64,000 nt of DNA. It comes from Rhodococcus pseudokoreensis. Lineage in GTDB: Bacteria; Actinomycetota; Actinomycetes; Mycobacteriales; Mycobacteriaceae. The notes under the pieces were generated by a model. That model ran no database searches and was not told the origin of the DNA. It saw only the letters and a program-made list of their open reading frames with translations. The translations under genes were made by a program, and so were the position numbers. Below, in pieces: positions 1 to 9,086 of the stretch (positions are counted from its first letter, which is position 1; every line of letters starts with the position of its first letter). The stretch lies in NCBI RefSeq assembly GCF_017068395.1, contig NZ_CP070619.1:992001-1056000 (forward strand), read 5' to 3'.

Positions 1-1
1 G

Positions 2-1012
2 GTGGGGATCGTCGCGGGGCTGATGGTCCTCGCAGCGCCTCTGCTCAGCGCGTCGCTCGGTGAGGTCACGTACACGGCGCTGCCCGAGAACGATCCCGCC
101 CGCATCGCCACCGACACCCTCACCACCGAATTTCCCACCACCGGGAACGGCGCCACTCTCATCCTCCGGGGCACCGACGGCACCGCGCCCACCGCCGCCG
201 ACGGAGCCGCAGTGGCCCAGGCCGCAGGCCAGGTTCCGGGCATCGGCGCCGCCACCGTCGTCGCGGCGGGCGGCGAACTGGTGGCCGTGCAGGCCGTCTA
301 CTCCGAGGGAGTGACCACCGACGACCAGAGCGCGGCGGTGGACGGTCTCCGCGCCATCTCCGCCCCCGAGGGAACCGAACTCCTCGTCGGCGGCGGCCAG
401 GCCACCGTCGACGACGGCAACGCGGCGATCGTGCACTGGATGCCGGTCATGATCGCGATCATGGTGGGTTCGACGCTGGTGCTGCTGTTCCTGGCGTTCG
501 GCTCGGTGGTGCTGCCGATCAAGGCGGTCGCGATGGCGGGGCTGAGTCTCGCCGCCACGTTCGGGGTGCTCACCTGGATCTTCGAACTGGGACACGGCGC
601 GGGCCTGCTCGGCGTCAGTCCGGCACCGCTCGAGGCGACGTTCGTTGTCCTCATTCTCGCCGTGGTCTTCGGCCTCTCGACCGATTACGAGGTGTTCCTG
701 ATGTCGCGCATGGTCGAGGCGCACGAGGCGGGCGCGACCACGGAGGAGGCGGTGCGTTTCGGCACCGAGCGCACGGGCCGGATCGTGACGGCCGCCGCGC
801 TGCTGCTCGTGGTGGTGACCGGGGCGTTCACCATCTCCGGTCTGTCGATCATGCGGTTCCTCGGCGTGGGCATGATCGTCGCGCTGCTCGTCGACGCGAC
901 GGTGGTCCGGATGCTCCTCGTTCCGTCCCTGGTGAAGCTGATGGGCGAGGCCAACTGGTGGGCCCCGGCCTGGATGAAGAGGGTGCACGCCAAGGTGGGT
1001 CTGGGCCACTAG
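2..1012 (+). CDS. MMPL/RND-family transporter, C-terminal half (5' truncated)
   Basis: This is the C-terminal half of an MMPL-type (RND superfamily) inner-membrane transporter, a family that exports lipids or drugs using the proton gradient. The window opens inside the gene, so the start is not visible. The first 20 residues look like transmembrane helix 7. An extracytoplasmic porter domain follows (about residues 25-140), then a cluster of helices from about residue 145 to 320. The segment GLSTDYEVFLMSR carries the Asp-Tyr pair typical of the MMPL proton-relay helix. The tail is short, with no long cytosolic extension, which fits the compact YdfJ-like actinobacterial members better than MmpL3-like ones. 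The substrate cannot be told. The acyl-CoA reductase gene follows after 32 bases. Confidence 0.88.
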   Translation: MGIVAGLMVLAAPLLSASLGEVTYTALPENDPARIATDTLTTEFPTTGNGATLILRGTDGTAPTAADGAAVAQAAGQVPGIGAATVVAAGGELVAVQAVYSEGVTTDDQSAAVDGLRAISAPEGTELLVGGGQATVDDGNAAIVHWMPVMIAIMVGSTLVLLFLAFGSVVLPIKAVAMAGLSLAATFGVLTWIFELGHGAGLLGVSPAPLEATFVVLILAVVFGLSTDYEVFLMSRMVEAHEAGATTEEAVRFGTERTGRIVTAAALLLVVVTGAFTISGLSIMRFLGVGMIVALLVDATVVRMLLVPSLVKLMGEANWWAPAWMKRVHAKVGLGH

Positions 1013-1020
1013 TGCATCAT

Positions 1021-1036
1021 CTTACTGTGGAGTAAG
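1021..1036. promoter_or_regulatory. Inverted repeat upstream of the acyl-CoA reductase gene (candidate operator)
   Basis: The sequence CTTACTGTGGAGTAAG has perfect 6-base arms around a 4-base centre. It ends 8 bases before the ATG at 1045, in the 32-base gap after the MMPL gene. Its size and symmetry resemble TetR-family operators, and it could equally be a translation-level hairpin. No regulator gene lies beside it, so its function is inferred from position only. Confidence 0.35.
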
Positions 1037-1044
1037 TTCGGGGC

Positions 1045-3039
1045 ATGGCCACCTACCTCGTCACCGGCGGTACCGGATTCCTGGGCCGGCACGTGCTGCC
1101 CCTGCTCCTCGACCGCGATGCATCAGCCGAGATCCACGTCCTCGTCCGGCGCGCGTCCGTCGCGCGACTGGAGGCGCTCGTCGACGGCATGCCCGGCGGC
1201 GAACGGGTGCATCCGCTGATCGGAGACCTGACGGAGCCCGGTCTCGGACTCGAATCCGCGCCCGCGGCCGACCACGTCCTGCACCTCGGCGCGATCTACG
1301 ACCTCACGGCCGGTGACGAGCAGGCCGCCACGAACGTCGACGGCACTCGTTCGGTGATCGCACTGGCGCGGGAACTGGATGCGACCCTCCACCACGTCTC
1401 CTCCATCGCCGTCGCGGGAGATCACGAGGGGCCGTTCGGGGAAACCGATTTCGATCTCGGCCAGGGCTTCCCCACCCCGTATCACCGCACCAAGTTCGAG
1501 GCGGAGAAACTGGTCCGCGACGCCGAGGGCCTGCGCACACGCATCTACCGCCCCGCCGCGGTGGTCGGCAGTTCGGTCACCGGCGAGATGGACAAGATCG
1601 ACGGCCCGTACTACCTCTTCCCCGCCATCGCGGCGCTCGCGAAACTCCCCGCCGCCCTGCCCGTGGCGGTCCCGCGGATCGGCGCGACCAACGTCGTGCC
1701 CGTCGACTACGTGGCGGCGGCCGTCGTGGAACTGATGACGGCACCCGGACGGGACGGCCAGACGTTCCACCTCGTCAATCCGCGCCCCCAGCCGGTCCGC
1801 GAGATCTACGCCGCGCTCGCCGAGGCGGCAGGCGCACCGCATCCCGCGATCGGACTGCCCGGCGAACTCGTCCGCCCGTTCCTCACCCCCACCCCCGACT
1901 CGGCCCTCGACGCGGGACGCAAGGCGGTGCTCGGTGCACTCGGCATCCCGCCGGTGCTCGTCGAGAACCTGACCCTGCCCACGGTGTTCGACGACCGCGG
2001 CACCCGGGAGGCGCTGCGCGGCACCGGCATCGAGGCACCTCCCTTCGCGTCGTACGCCGGCAGGCTGTGGTCGTATTGGCGCGAGAACCTCGACCCCGAC
2101 CGGGCACGCAGGCCCCACCCCGCCGGACCGCTCGTGGGCAGACACGTCGTGATCACCGGGGCGTCGTCCGGGATCGGCCGGAGTTCCGCGATCGCGACGG
2201 CCCGCAAGGGCGCGAAGGTCATGCTGCTCGCCCGCCGCACCGCGGAACTCGATGCCGTGGTCGCCGAGATCCGCGCGGCGGGCGGCGAGGCGTACGGCTA
2301 CCCCTGCGACATCACGGACGACGAGTCGGTCGAACACACCGTCAAAGCCGTTCTCGCCGAACACGATCACGTCGACATGCTCGTCAACAACGCGGGCCGC
2401 TCGATTCGCCGGGGCCTGTACCACTCGACGGACCGGTTCCACGATTTCGAACGGACCATGGCCGTCAACTACTTCGGCGCGGTCCGGCTGATTCTCGCCT
2501 TCCTCCCGCAGATGCGCGAGCGGCGGTTCGGCCACATCGTCAACATCAGCAGCGCCGGGGTCCAGGGCGCGACCCCGCGGTTCGCCGCGTACGTCGCCAG
2601 CAAATCGGCCCTCGACGGATTCACCGACGTCGCGGCATCCGAAACCCTCTCGGACGGAATCACGTTCACCACCATTCACATGCCGCTGGTCGAGACGCCG
2701 ATGATCGCACCCACCGGCCGGTACAACATCGGGCCGATCACGTCCCCGGAGAAGGCGGCCGCCATGGTCGTCCGGGCGCTGATCGAACGCCCCAAACGCA
2801 TCGACGTCCCGACCGGCACGCTCGGTGAACTCGGCCACGTCTTCGCACCGGCGGTCAAGGATCGTGTGATGCACCAGATGTACCGCATGTTCCCCGATTC
2901 ACCGGCCGCGAAGGGAACGAGCACGGACGACGCGGCGCCGGCCCCTCGGCGCACGCCGGAACCCCGGCACCACACGTCGTCGGTGCTCGGCCGCGCCGCC
3001 CGGAAGGTCGCAAGGCTGGTGCCCGGCACCCACTGGTGA
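1045..3039 (+). CDS. Two-domain SDR protein, probable fatty acyl-CoA reductase
   Basis: The 664-residue protein has two short-chain dehydrogenase modules. The N-terminal extended SDR has the nucleotide motif TGGTGFLG near residues 7-14 and a Tyr146-x3-Lys150 pair. The C-terminal classical SDR begins near residue 365 with TGASSGIG (371-378), then NNAG, a Ser near 502, and Tyr516-x3-Lys520. This size and order match the two-domain fatty acyl-CoA reductases (about 660 residues in Marinobacter; Rv3391 in M. tuberculosis), which reduce fatty acyl-CoA with NADPH to alcohols used in wax esters. Rhodococci store wax esters, so the role is plausible. Synteny with Rv3391, near imuB, supports the assignment. 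Chain length and end product (aldehyde or alcohol) cannot be read from sequence. Confidence 0.8.
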   Translation: MATYLVTGGTGFLGRHVLPLLLDRDASAEIHVLVRRASVARLEALVDGMPGGERVHPLIGDLTEPGLGLESAPAADHVLHLGAIYDLTAGDEQAATNVDGTRSVIALARELDATLHHVSSIAVAGDHEGPFGETDFDLGQGFPTPYHRTKFEAEKLVRDAEGLRTRIYRPAAVVGSSVTGEMDKIDGPYYLFPAIAALAKLPAALPVAVPRIGATNVVPVDYVAAAVVELMTAPGRDGQTFHLVNPRPQPVREIYAALAEAAGAPHPAIGLPGELVRPFLTPTPDSALDAGRKAVLGALGIPPVLVENLTLPTVFDDRGTREALRGTGIEAPPFASYAGRLWSYWRENLDPDRARRPHPAGPLVGRHVVITGASSGIGRSSAIATARKGAKVMLLARRTAELDAVVAEIRAAGGEAYGYPCDITDDESVEHTVKAVLAEHDHVDMLVNNAGRSIRRGLYHSTDRFHDFERTMAVNYFGAVRLILAFLPQMRERRFGHIVNISSAGVQGATPRFAAYVASKSALDGFTDVAASETLSDGITFTTIHMPLVETPMIAPTGRYNIGPITSPEKAAAMVVRALIERPKRIDVPTGTLGELGHVFAPAVKDRVMHQMYRMFPDSPAAKGTSTDDAAPAPRRTPEPRHHTSSVLGRAARKVARLVPGTHW

Positions 3040-3044
3040 CCGTC

Positions 3045-3923
3045 TCAGGGGGCGAGGGCGCGGACTCCGGTGGCGACCACGGGTCGCACCGGCTTCGGCG
3101 CCGCCCCGCAACTCGCCGGCCGCGGCGGCAGTTCCCGCTGCTCGAGGTCGACGACCCACCGACGCCCGTCGCGGTGGGTGACAACCGAATTCGCGTCCAC
3201 CGTCAGCTCGTCCGCGGCGGCGTCCACCAGATCGCGGACGGCGAGTTCCGCCACCTGCCCCGGGGTGTCCCAGCAACTGCGGCCGCGTAGCCCGCTCCGG
3301 TACACCTCGCCCCGGGCGGCGGCGCGGACCGCGTCGACACTCTCCTGCGCCGACAGCCGGCCGTACGTGTAGCCCGTCGGCAGCAGGATCAGCGACGGCG
3401 CGAACCGATGCCCGCCCGTGTGCGAGCACTCCCAAACCGCGTCGCCGAACTCCGCGGCCAGCCCGGCCGCGACCGGCCGCCCGAGCACGGCGCAGCACTG
3501 GTCCCTCTTCCCGTGCGCGCACACCAGGGCGACGGGGTCCGTCACCGGCGCGCCCAGACCGGGTGCGGGCCCCGCGACCAGACCGAGGTCCAGATCGAGC
3601 AGGTCTTCCGCGTAGCCGATCTCGAGCCGCTCGCACCACGACCGCGCGGGGTGCGACTGCGCCAGCAGCACCGTTCGCCGATCCGGTGACGCGGTGCCGC
3701 GGCCGGGCCTCCGGATGAACATGATCCGCACCCCGGCGGCGTCGGCGCGGGCGTCGAGCTCGCGGGCCAGGTCCGGTCCCAGCGCCGTGCCGTCGAGCAC
3801 GTCCCGGCCCCACGCTCCGGGGAATTCCACGCACACCCAGCCCCTGACGTGCGCAGCGGTGCCCGCGAGGGGTTCGTCGGTCGCGGACAATGCGGAGCAG
3901 GTGGCGGTGATCGTGTCAGGCAC
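3045..3923 (-). CDS. Sucrase/ferredoxin-like family protein
   Basis: This 292-residue protein belongs to the sucrase/ferredoxin-like family (thioredoxin-like fold, related to [2Fe-2S] ferredoxins). The family marks are a cysteine near the N-terminus (TATCSAL), a central block with one Cys followed seven residues on by Cys-Cys (CAHGKRDQCC), and a late CSHTGGHRFAP motif. Homologues in actinobacteria are mostly uncharacterised and the name does not imply sucrase activity. The gene converges with the acyl-CoA reductase gene, the stop codons being about 5 bases apart. It is the last of a leftward series starting near 7360. Iron-sulphur binding is inferred from family membership. Confidence 0.8.
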   Translation of the reverse strand: MPDTITATCSALSATDEPLAGTAAHVRGWVCVEFPGAWGRDVLDGTALGPDLARELDARADAAGVRIMFIRRPGRGTASPDRRTVLLAQSHPARSWCERLEIGYAEDLLDLDLGLVAGPAPGLGAPVTDPVALVCAHGKRDQCCAVLGRPVAAGLAAEFGDAVWECSHTGGHRFAPSLILLPTGYTYGRLSAQESVDAVRAAARGEVYRSGLRGRSCWDTPGQVAELAVRDLVDAAADELTVDANSVVTHRDGRRWVVDLEQRELPPRPASCGAAPKPVRPVVATGVRALAP

Positions 3924-3952
3924 GGTGCCATTGTGTCAGTCGCGGAAATCGG

Positions 3953-4531
3953 TCAGTCGTGGAACTTCCTGCGATCCGCCAGCTGCTGGACGAACTTCTC
4001 GATGCGGCGGGCACGCGTCTCCGGGCGTTTGGCGTCCTGCAGGCGGTAGTAGACGGCGTACCGGTTGTGGCTGTCGAGTGTCGCGTAGAACGCCTCGGCC
4101 TCGGGATTCCGCGCGAGGGCGTCCAGGAAGTCCTGCGGTATCTCCGCCCCCTTCTGTCCCGCGTACGCGCGGTCCCAGCGGCCGTCCGCCCGGGCCCGCT
4201 CGACCTCCGCCACGCCCGCGGGCTCGAGGAGACCGCCCTCGGCGAGTTTCTCCGCGAACTCCCGGTTCCGCTTCGACCACGGACTCCGTGCCGAGCGTGG
4301 GGTGAACCGTTGCACGAAGAAGTCGTCGTCGACGCGGCGCACCTGGCTGTCGATCCAGCCGTAGCACAGCGCGACCTCCAGCGCCCGGTCGTAGTCGATC
4401 GACGAATGCGCCGACCCCTTCTTCGCCATCTTCAGCCAGATACCGGGCGAGGAGGCGTGATGAGCGGCGAGCCACTCCCGGAACTCGGCCTGACCGGTGA
4501 AGTACTCGACGCTCAGCTCGGCAGCACCCAT
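3953..4531 (-). CDS. YdeI/OmpD-associated family protein
   Basis: This is a 192-residue protein of the YdeI/OmpD-associated family. The N-terminal part reads as the YdeI core, with LAAHHASSPGIWLKMAKKG, an ALCYGWIDSQ motif and RFTPR.ARSPWSKRN, all typical of the family. A helical C-terminal segment of charged residues follows. Some members have been linked to peptide or bacteriocin resistance in other bacteria, but the biochemical role is not settled. It lies 29 bases upstream of the sucrase/ferredoxin-like gene and 10 bases downstream of a small membrane-protein gene, so co-transcription is likely. Confidence 0.8.
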   Translation of the reverse strand: MGAAELSVEYFTGQAEFREWLAAHHASSPGIWLKMAKKGSAHSSIDYDRALEVALCYGWIDSQVRRVDDDFFVQRFTPRSARSPWSKRNREFAEKLAEGGLLEPAGVAEVERARADGRWDRAYAGQKGAEIPQDFLDALARNPEAEAFYATLDSHNRYAVYYRLQDAKRPETRARRIEKFVQQLADRRKFHD

Positions 4532-4541
4532 GCGCCTGAAT

Positions 4542-5054
4542 CTAGCGGGAGAACAGCTTTCCCGCCCAGACCCTCACGAATCCCTGGGACAGGTACCCGA
4601 GCGCTCCGAGCGCCAGCACCCACTTGGTGACGCTGACCGCGCTGGTGGTCCGGACGACCGCGTCGGTGATGTGCTCACGGTGCGACAACAGATGCAGTCC
4701 GACGACGTTCTCGGCGTAGTCGCCCGCCGCCGAGATCACCGGCGCCGCCGCCAGCACCCTCTGCGTTCTCGGTGACAGCGGGGTCAGTTCCGCCAGCCGC
4801 CGGGCGCCCGTGCGCAGCGCGACGGCGTAGATCAGCGGGTGGACGAAGTCCGGGTAGTAGTGGCTGCGGTAGCGCGCCGTGTCGGAGTCGGTCATGCCGT
4901 CGAGGATCGCCGTGTAGTCCCGGGCGGAGCGGGCCGTCTGGATCTCGGCGAGCCGGGGTGCCACGGGACCGAGCAGGCGGATGATGTTCGCCTGCGAGAT
5001 CACGAATGCTGCGGACCAGCCGAGGAGTCTGCGGTCGAGTGCGGTGAGCGCCAT
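4542..5054 (-). CDS. Conserved hypothetical membrane protein
   Basis: This 170-residue protein starts at ATG 5054. The reading frame stays open far upstream, but that extension lies inside the oxidase gene on the same strand and reads as Arg/Gly-rich nonsense, so I set the start at MALTALDRR. Hydrophobic stretches occur near residues 10-30, about 70-85, about 100-120 and 140-162, suggesting three or four membrane helices. No catalytic motif was recognised. It lies 35 bases after the R2lox gene and just before the YdeI-family gene, so it probably belongs to the same transcript. Function unknown. Confidence 0.65.
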   Translation of the reverse strand: MALTALDRRLLGWSAAFVISQANIIRLLGPVAPRLAEIQTARSARDYTAILDGMTDSDTARYRSHYYPDFVHPLIYAVALRTGARRLAELTPLSPRTQRVLAAAPVISAAGDYAENVVGLHLLSHREHITDAVVRTTSAVSVTKWVLALGALGYLSQGFVRVWAGKLFSR

Positions 5055-5089
5055 GAGCAGATCCTGCCATTGCCACCGCCGGGTGCGCC

Positions 5090-6064
5090 TCAGCCCGCGG
5101 CCTCGGACATCGCCTCGGCGTCCTCCTCGCCGAACTTCTCCTCCAGCGCCTCGGGCGAGTAGTCCAGGTCGATCTCCTCGACCGGGCGTCCACGCGCGGA
5201 TTCGATCGCCCCCAGCCGGCGCTGCGCCCGGTCCGCGGCGTACGCGATGAACTCCTGCGGGTCGAGCCCGTACGGCTGGACCTCGAATTGCTTGTTGACC
5301 CAGTCGATCATGCCCAGTGCCAACGGCATCAGCTCCGCCATCCGCTCCTGGACCACGCCCCAGTTGCCGTCGTCGGCGGCGACGTGCCTGCGGCACGTGA
5401 ACGTCCCCCACGCCATGTGGCGTCGTTCGTCGTCGCCGATCCTGCGGACCAGTTCCTGCATTCCCGGCAGGATTCCGCGCGTCGTGCACACCTTCTGCCA
5501 CGCGTAGTACCCGGTGAGCGCGAGGCTGCCCTCGATGACGTGGTTGTAGGTGACGCTGGCCCGCACCTGATTGGCCGGGCTGGGATCGGTCTCGAGGACC
5601 TTCAGCGATCCCGGCAACTCCTCGTAGAACAACTGCCGGTAGAACGGGTTGTCGGCGACGAACGGGTGCAGGTCCCGGGTCAGGCCCACCGCGTCCATCC
5701 ACAACCGGAACACCTGGGTGTGCTTGGCCTCCTCGAAACAGAACTGCGTGAGGTACATCTCGTCGCCGAAGCGCCCCTCGGCGGCCATCGCCTTCATGAA
5801 CGGCTGGATGTCCTCGGTGACCGCTTCCTCACCGGCGATGAACTGTGCGACCAGATACGTGGAGTTGCGCTGCTGCTCCGAGTTCAGCCCCTCCCAGTCC
5901 TCCGCGTCCCGGCTGAAGTCGAGGTCCGTGGGGTTCCAGAACTTGGCATTGCCCTTCGTGAACAGCCGCAACGGGAACGCGTCCCAGTTGAGTCCCCCGT
6001 CGCGAAGTGAGCTGAACCCTTGCCTGCCGGGCGTGTAAGGACGTCCGGGCGTGAGTGTCGACAT
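5090..6064 (-). CDS. R2-like ligand-binding oxidase (R2lox)
   Basis: This 324-residue ferritin-like protein is a homologue of Rv0233 and of the Geobacillus R2lox, not a true ribonucleotide reductase subunit. By alignment to the known enzyme the metal ligands are Glu79, Glu112, His115, Glu178, Glu213 and His216; the two ExxH-type pairs are visible in CFEEAKH and GDDERRH. Val82 and Tyr173 are both present at the positions that form the unusual Val-Tyr ether cross-link. Known members carry an Mn/Fe centre and a bound fatty-acid-like ligand. No NrdE partner is nearby. A purine-rich ribosome site (AAGGA) precedes the ATG. Substrate and pathway are unknown. It is the third gene from the start of the leftward series. 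Confidence 0.87.
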   Translation of the reverse strand: MSTLTPGRPYTPGRQGFSSLRDGGLNWDAFPLRLFTKGNAKFWNPTDLDFSRDAEDWEGLNSEQQRNSTYLVAQFIAGEEAVTEDIQPFMKAMAAEGRFGDEMYLTQFCFEEAKHTQVFRLWMDAVGLTRDLHPFVADNPFYRQLFYEELPGSLKVLETDPSPANQVRASVTYNHVIEGSLALTGYYAWQKVCTTRGILPGMQELVRRIGDDERRHMAWGTFTCRRHVAADDGNWGVVQERMAELMPLALGMIDWVNKQFEVQPYGLDPQEFIAYAADRAQRRLGAIESARGRPVEEIDLDYSPEALEEKFGEEDAEAMSEAAG

Positions 6065-6156
6065 CGTGGGTCCTTCTTCCTCGTTCCGAGCCCCCTCTTT
6101 CCGCTTCCACGCTAGTCCTGTCGCGGCCGCCGCGGTTTACATTTTCAGACTTTTTG

Positions 6157-6936
6157 TCAGCTCGCCTGAGGCTGCATGAGAAACGGCAGGACCTCCGCCG
6201 CGAACTCGTCGTACCGGTCGCGGTGAATGCTGTGCCCGCCGGGAAACACCACCACCCGGCACCTCGGTATCGCCGCGACCGCGGAGTCGAGCTTGCGCGG
6301 GTCGACCATCCCGCCCGGTCCGCCGCGCAGGATGAGCGTATCGGCCTCGATGTCCGGCAATCGGTCCCACCACAACGGATCCGGGCGGCGGAACTGCTCG
6401 ATCGCGGAGCCCGTCATCGACCGGTCGAAGGCGAACACCGCCCGCGGATGCCGGATGACGCTCGTCGTCGCGTGCCACAGTTCCGGCAGCGACGGCAACC
6501 GGTTCGCGAACACCTGTTCCGGGTCACCGGGACGCAACGGGAGCGGGGCCTCCTCGATCACCAGCCGGCGGACCAGCCCCGGCCGGGCCTGCGCCGCGAG
6601 CGACGCGGCATGACCGCCGAGCGAGTGCCCCACGAGGTCCACCCTCGTCAGCCCCAGGTTGTCGCACACCTCCACCACGTCGGCGCCGAACTCCTCGAAC
6701 AGATACGACCCGGCTCGGGCACTGCGACCGTGCCCCCGCAGATCCGGGACGAGGACGCGTCTCCCCTGCGCGACGAGTGCGCGGGCGAAACGGTCCCAGG
6801 TGCCGCCGTCACCGCCCATCCCGTGCACCAGCACCACCGGCACGGGAGGGACGTCCGCCGGCACCGACGGCTCGCCGCTGTCCCGGTAGGCGATCTCGAT
6901 GCCGGTGCGCGTCGGGGTAGTCCTGCTCGTGTCCAC
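6157..6936 (-). CDS. Alpha/beta-fold hydrolase
   Basis: This 259-residue soluble alpha/beta hydrolase starts at GTG 6936. It has the oxyanion block VLVHGMGG (about 35-42), the PDLRGHGRS strand-turn, and the nucleophile elbow GHSLGG with Ser105. A late PGGHS motif supplies the catalytic His, and the acidic residue probably comes from the GGMVDPRKL region. The short lid between about 130 and 185 is helical. The set fits esterases, C-C hydrolases or lactonases, and the substrate is not evident. It lies 92 bases upstream of the R2lox gene and 40 bases downstream of the VOC gene on the same strand. Confidence 0.8.
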   Translation of the reverse strand: MDTSRTTPTRTGIEIAYRDSGEPSVPADVPPVPVVLVHGMGGDGGTWDRFARALVAQGRRVLVPDLRGHGRSARAGSYLFEEFGADVVEVCDNLGLTRVDLVGHSLGGHAASLAAQARPGLVRRLVIEEAPLPLRPGDPEQVFANRLPSLPELWHATTSVIRHPRAVFAFDRSMTGSAIEQFRRPDPLWWDRLPDIEADTLILRGGPGGMVDPRKLDSAVAAIPRCRVVVFPGGHSIHRDRYDEFAAEVLPFLMQPQAS

Positions 6937-6976
6937 GACAATCCAGACTAGCGAGCACCGGCACCCCGGCCGCGGA

Positions 6977-7360
6977 CTACCGGCCCGACCCGTACGGGCG
7001 GGTGATGATCTCCAGGTAGTGGCCGGACGGGTCGAGGAAGTAGACGCCCCGGCCGCCGTCGTTGGTGTTGATGGTGCCCGGCAGCGTCTGCCGCGGATCC
7101 GCCCAGTGGTCGAGACCCCACTCGACGATCAGGCCGTAGATCCGGTCGAAGTCGTCCTCCCCGACGAGGAATGCGTAATGCTGCGGCTGGAATTCGATCG
7201 GCGGTTCCGCGAAGTCGAGGGACACCCCGTTGTCGAGGGCGACCGCCAGGAAATGTCCGGCGGGCACGGCGTCCGGCAGCCCGAACAGCGTGGTGAAGAA
7301 CGTCGCCGACGCCTGCTTGTCCTTGGCGGCGACGATAGTGTGGTTGAAAGAAATGGTCAC
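6977..7360 (-). CDS. VOC (glyoxalase/dioxygenase) superfamily protein
   Basis: This 127-residue protein has the two beta-alpha-beta-beta-beta halves of the vicinal oxygen chelate fold: NHTIVAAKDKQASATFFTTLFGLP at the start and GRGVYFLDPSGHYLEIITRPY at the end. I placed the start at GTG 7360 because an AAAGGG ribosome site precedes it; an upstream extension reads as low-quality sequence. His8 and the late Glu in YLEI are at usual metal-ligand positions. Members range from glyoxalases to extradiol dioxygenases and resistance proteins, and no specific activity can be assigned. It is the first gene of the leftward series that runs down to 3045. Confidence 0.78.
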   Translation of the reverse strand: MTISFNHTIVAAKDKQASATFFTTLFGLPDAVPAGHFLAVALDNGVSLDFAEPPIEFQPQHYAFLVGEDDFDRIYGLIVEWGLDHWADPRQTLPGTINTNDGGRGVYFLDPSGHYLEIITRPYGSGR

Positions 7361-7532
7361 AGTCGACCCTTTCGAGGTATGCCACGAGCCGACGATGCGG
7401 CTGTGGCCGGCCTCCATGCCTGACGCTGTCCGCCACCGGCACGCGACCCTCTGCACAGCAAAGCATTTCGGACGGCCGGTCCGCAAGCGATGCCGGTGCG
7501 CGGGTTACGCCGCCCGCCCCACGCGGGGTCCG

Positions 7533-9086
7533 TCACTCATAGATTCCCTCCACCGACCAGCGGCCTGCCGTGCAGATCACCAGCAGCGCCCGCGACTCCT
7601 CCAGCAGCACCTGGGCCCTGGCCGCCGTCCGCGCCGCCGGAGGGTCCCACCACCGCTCGTCCACCGGCCACGGTCCGGCCCATCCGCACACCGCCCACTC
7701 TCTGCTCCCCCACCGCAGCCGCGCGGGGGGTGCACTGAACACACCACGTTCCGTGACCGTCACAGCCGTACCCCGATCGTCCGACATCCACACCTCCGGA
7801 TAGGCGGTCAGCACCGCGGCGGGCGCCGGTTCCGGCAACGTGCCCGGCCACGGCTCCGACGGGTCGTTGCGAGGAATCAACTCGTCACCCAACGGCAGCA
7901 ACGTGATGCGCTCCGCCGGGCCCCGCCCGCCGCTGAGGACCCCCACCTGCACGGCTTCCCCGCCGAGCAGGCCCTGCACCCGCACCAGAGCCCGCCGGGC
8001 CCGTTCGTCCTGATCGCCGACTCCACCCCACAACCCCAGCTGCAGGGCGCCTGCCGCCACCACCTCCACCGGCTCGAGCCGCAGGACGGCGATACCGGCG
8101 GTGGGCCGCTTCTCGCTGCGTCCGGTGAGCCACCCGTCCAGCTGCCACCGCACCCGGTCCGCTGTCGCCTCGGGTGTCAGCGGTTCCGCGCACCTCCAGA
8201 TCCGGGACAGTTGTTCACCGTTGCCGGTGCTCGCCGAGATCGACAGCCGGGTGCAGGCCACCGCGGCGTCCGACAGCGTGCGATGAAGCTTCTCCGCCAA
8301 TGCCCGTCCCGCGAAGGCGGCGGCGTCGACCCGTTCGATGACGGGATCGCACCGTTCCTCGACCTCCAGGTCCGGGGGCAGCGACCGCCCCGACGGCGGA
8401 CGCTCCGGCTCACCCCGCGCGGCCCGGTGCGCCAGCACCGCATCGGTTCCGAACCGCGACGCCACATCGCCCGCCGACAGTGCGGCGAAACTGCCGATCG
8501 TGCGCAACCCGAGCCGGTGCAGCAGATCGACCAGCTCCCCGCGGTGCGGCGCCGCGAGGCTCGGCTCCGCGGCCAGTTCCCGCATCGGGAGCGGCGCCAG
8601 GAAGACCGCCCCCTCACCGGGTGGCACGAGAGTTGCTCTGCGCGCGGCGATCACGGCCGTCGACAGCTGATCGGCGATACCGACCTGGCACTCCACCCCC
8701 ACCGCCGACACCTGATCCACCAGCCGTTCCGCGGCGGCTTCCTCCGAACCGAAATACCGGGCGACGCCGCGAGCGGACAGCACCACGAGACCGGGCCGCA
8801 ACACCTCGACGCCGGGCGCCACCGCGTCGACGGCGGAGGCGACCGGCTCGAACAGCCGCGCGTCGCGGTCGGGATCGGCTGCCACCACGTGCAACCGGGG
8901 GCACCGGGCCTGGGACTCGCGGCGGCGCAGACCCCGCCGCACCCCGTCCGCGCGGGCCGGTGCCGAACAGGCGATCACCCGGTTGCCCGACGTCACCGCC
9001 ACCGGATGGGTGGGCGGGAGATCCGCGGCGGCGGCCGCCGCGACCGCGGGCCAGTCGGGGCACCACAACGCCAGCACCCGGCTCAC
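7533..9086 (-). CDS. imuB: ImuB, Y-family polymerase-like mutasome subunit
   Basis: ImuB is the Y-family polymerase homologue that links ImuA' and DnaE2 in the mycobacterial mutasome for damage-induced mutagenesis. The 517-residue product starts at GTG 9086, overlapping the imuA' stop as GTGA. The first motif reads [10 protein letters not shown] where active Y-polymerases have the metal-binding Asp-x-Asp-x-F segment, and the usual SxDE-type motif reads [11 protein letters not shown]. It is therefore predicted to be catalytically dead, as described for mycobacterial ImuB. The motif QLGLWG (349-354) matches the beta-clamp-binding site of that family. The C-terminal region contains the dispensable ImuB tail domain. 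dnaE2 is not in the window. Regulation is from the SOS box before imuA'. Confidence 0.93.
   Translation of the reverse strand: MSRVLALWCPDWPAVAAAAAADLPPTHPVAVTSGNRVIACSAPARADGVRRGLRRRESQARCPRLHVVAADPDRDARLFEPVASAVDAVAPGVEVLRPGLVVLSARGVARYFGSEEAAAERLVDQVSAVGVECQVGIADQLSTAVIAARRATLVPPGEGAVFLAPLPMRELAAEPSLAAPHRGELVDLLHRLGLRTIGSFAALSAGDVASRFGTDAVLAHRAARGEPERPPSGRSLPPDLEVEERCDPVIERVDAAAFAGRALAEKLHRTLSDAAVACTRLSISASTGNGEQLSRIWRCAEPLTPEATADRVRWQLDGWLTGRSEKRPTAGIAVLRLEPVEVVAAGALQLGLWGGVGDQDERARRALVRVQGLLGGEAVQVGVLSGGRGPAERITLLPLGDELIPRNDPSEPWPGTLPEPAPAAVLTAYPEVWMSDDRGTAVTVTERGVFSAPPARLRWGSREWAVCGWAGPWPVDERWWDPPAARTAARAQVLLEESRALLVICTAGRWSVEGIYE

Noticed and set aside
1123..2874. Long open frame on the minus strand opposite the acyl-CoA reductase gene
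   Set aside because: It is antisense to a clearly coding gene, has no domain pattern and is Arg/Asp/Gly-rich, as expected for the complement of a high-GC gene.
5055..5702. Upstream extension of the 170-residue membrane protein frame
   Set aside because: It lies within the R2lox gene in another frame and reads as Arg/Gly/Pro-rich sequence with no ribosome site at its start.
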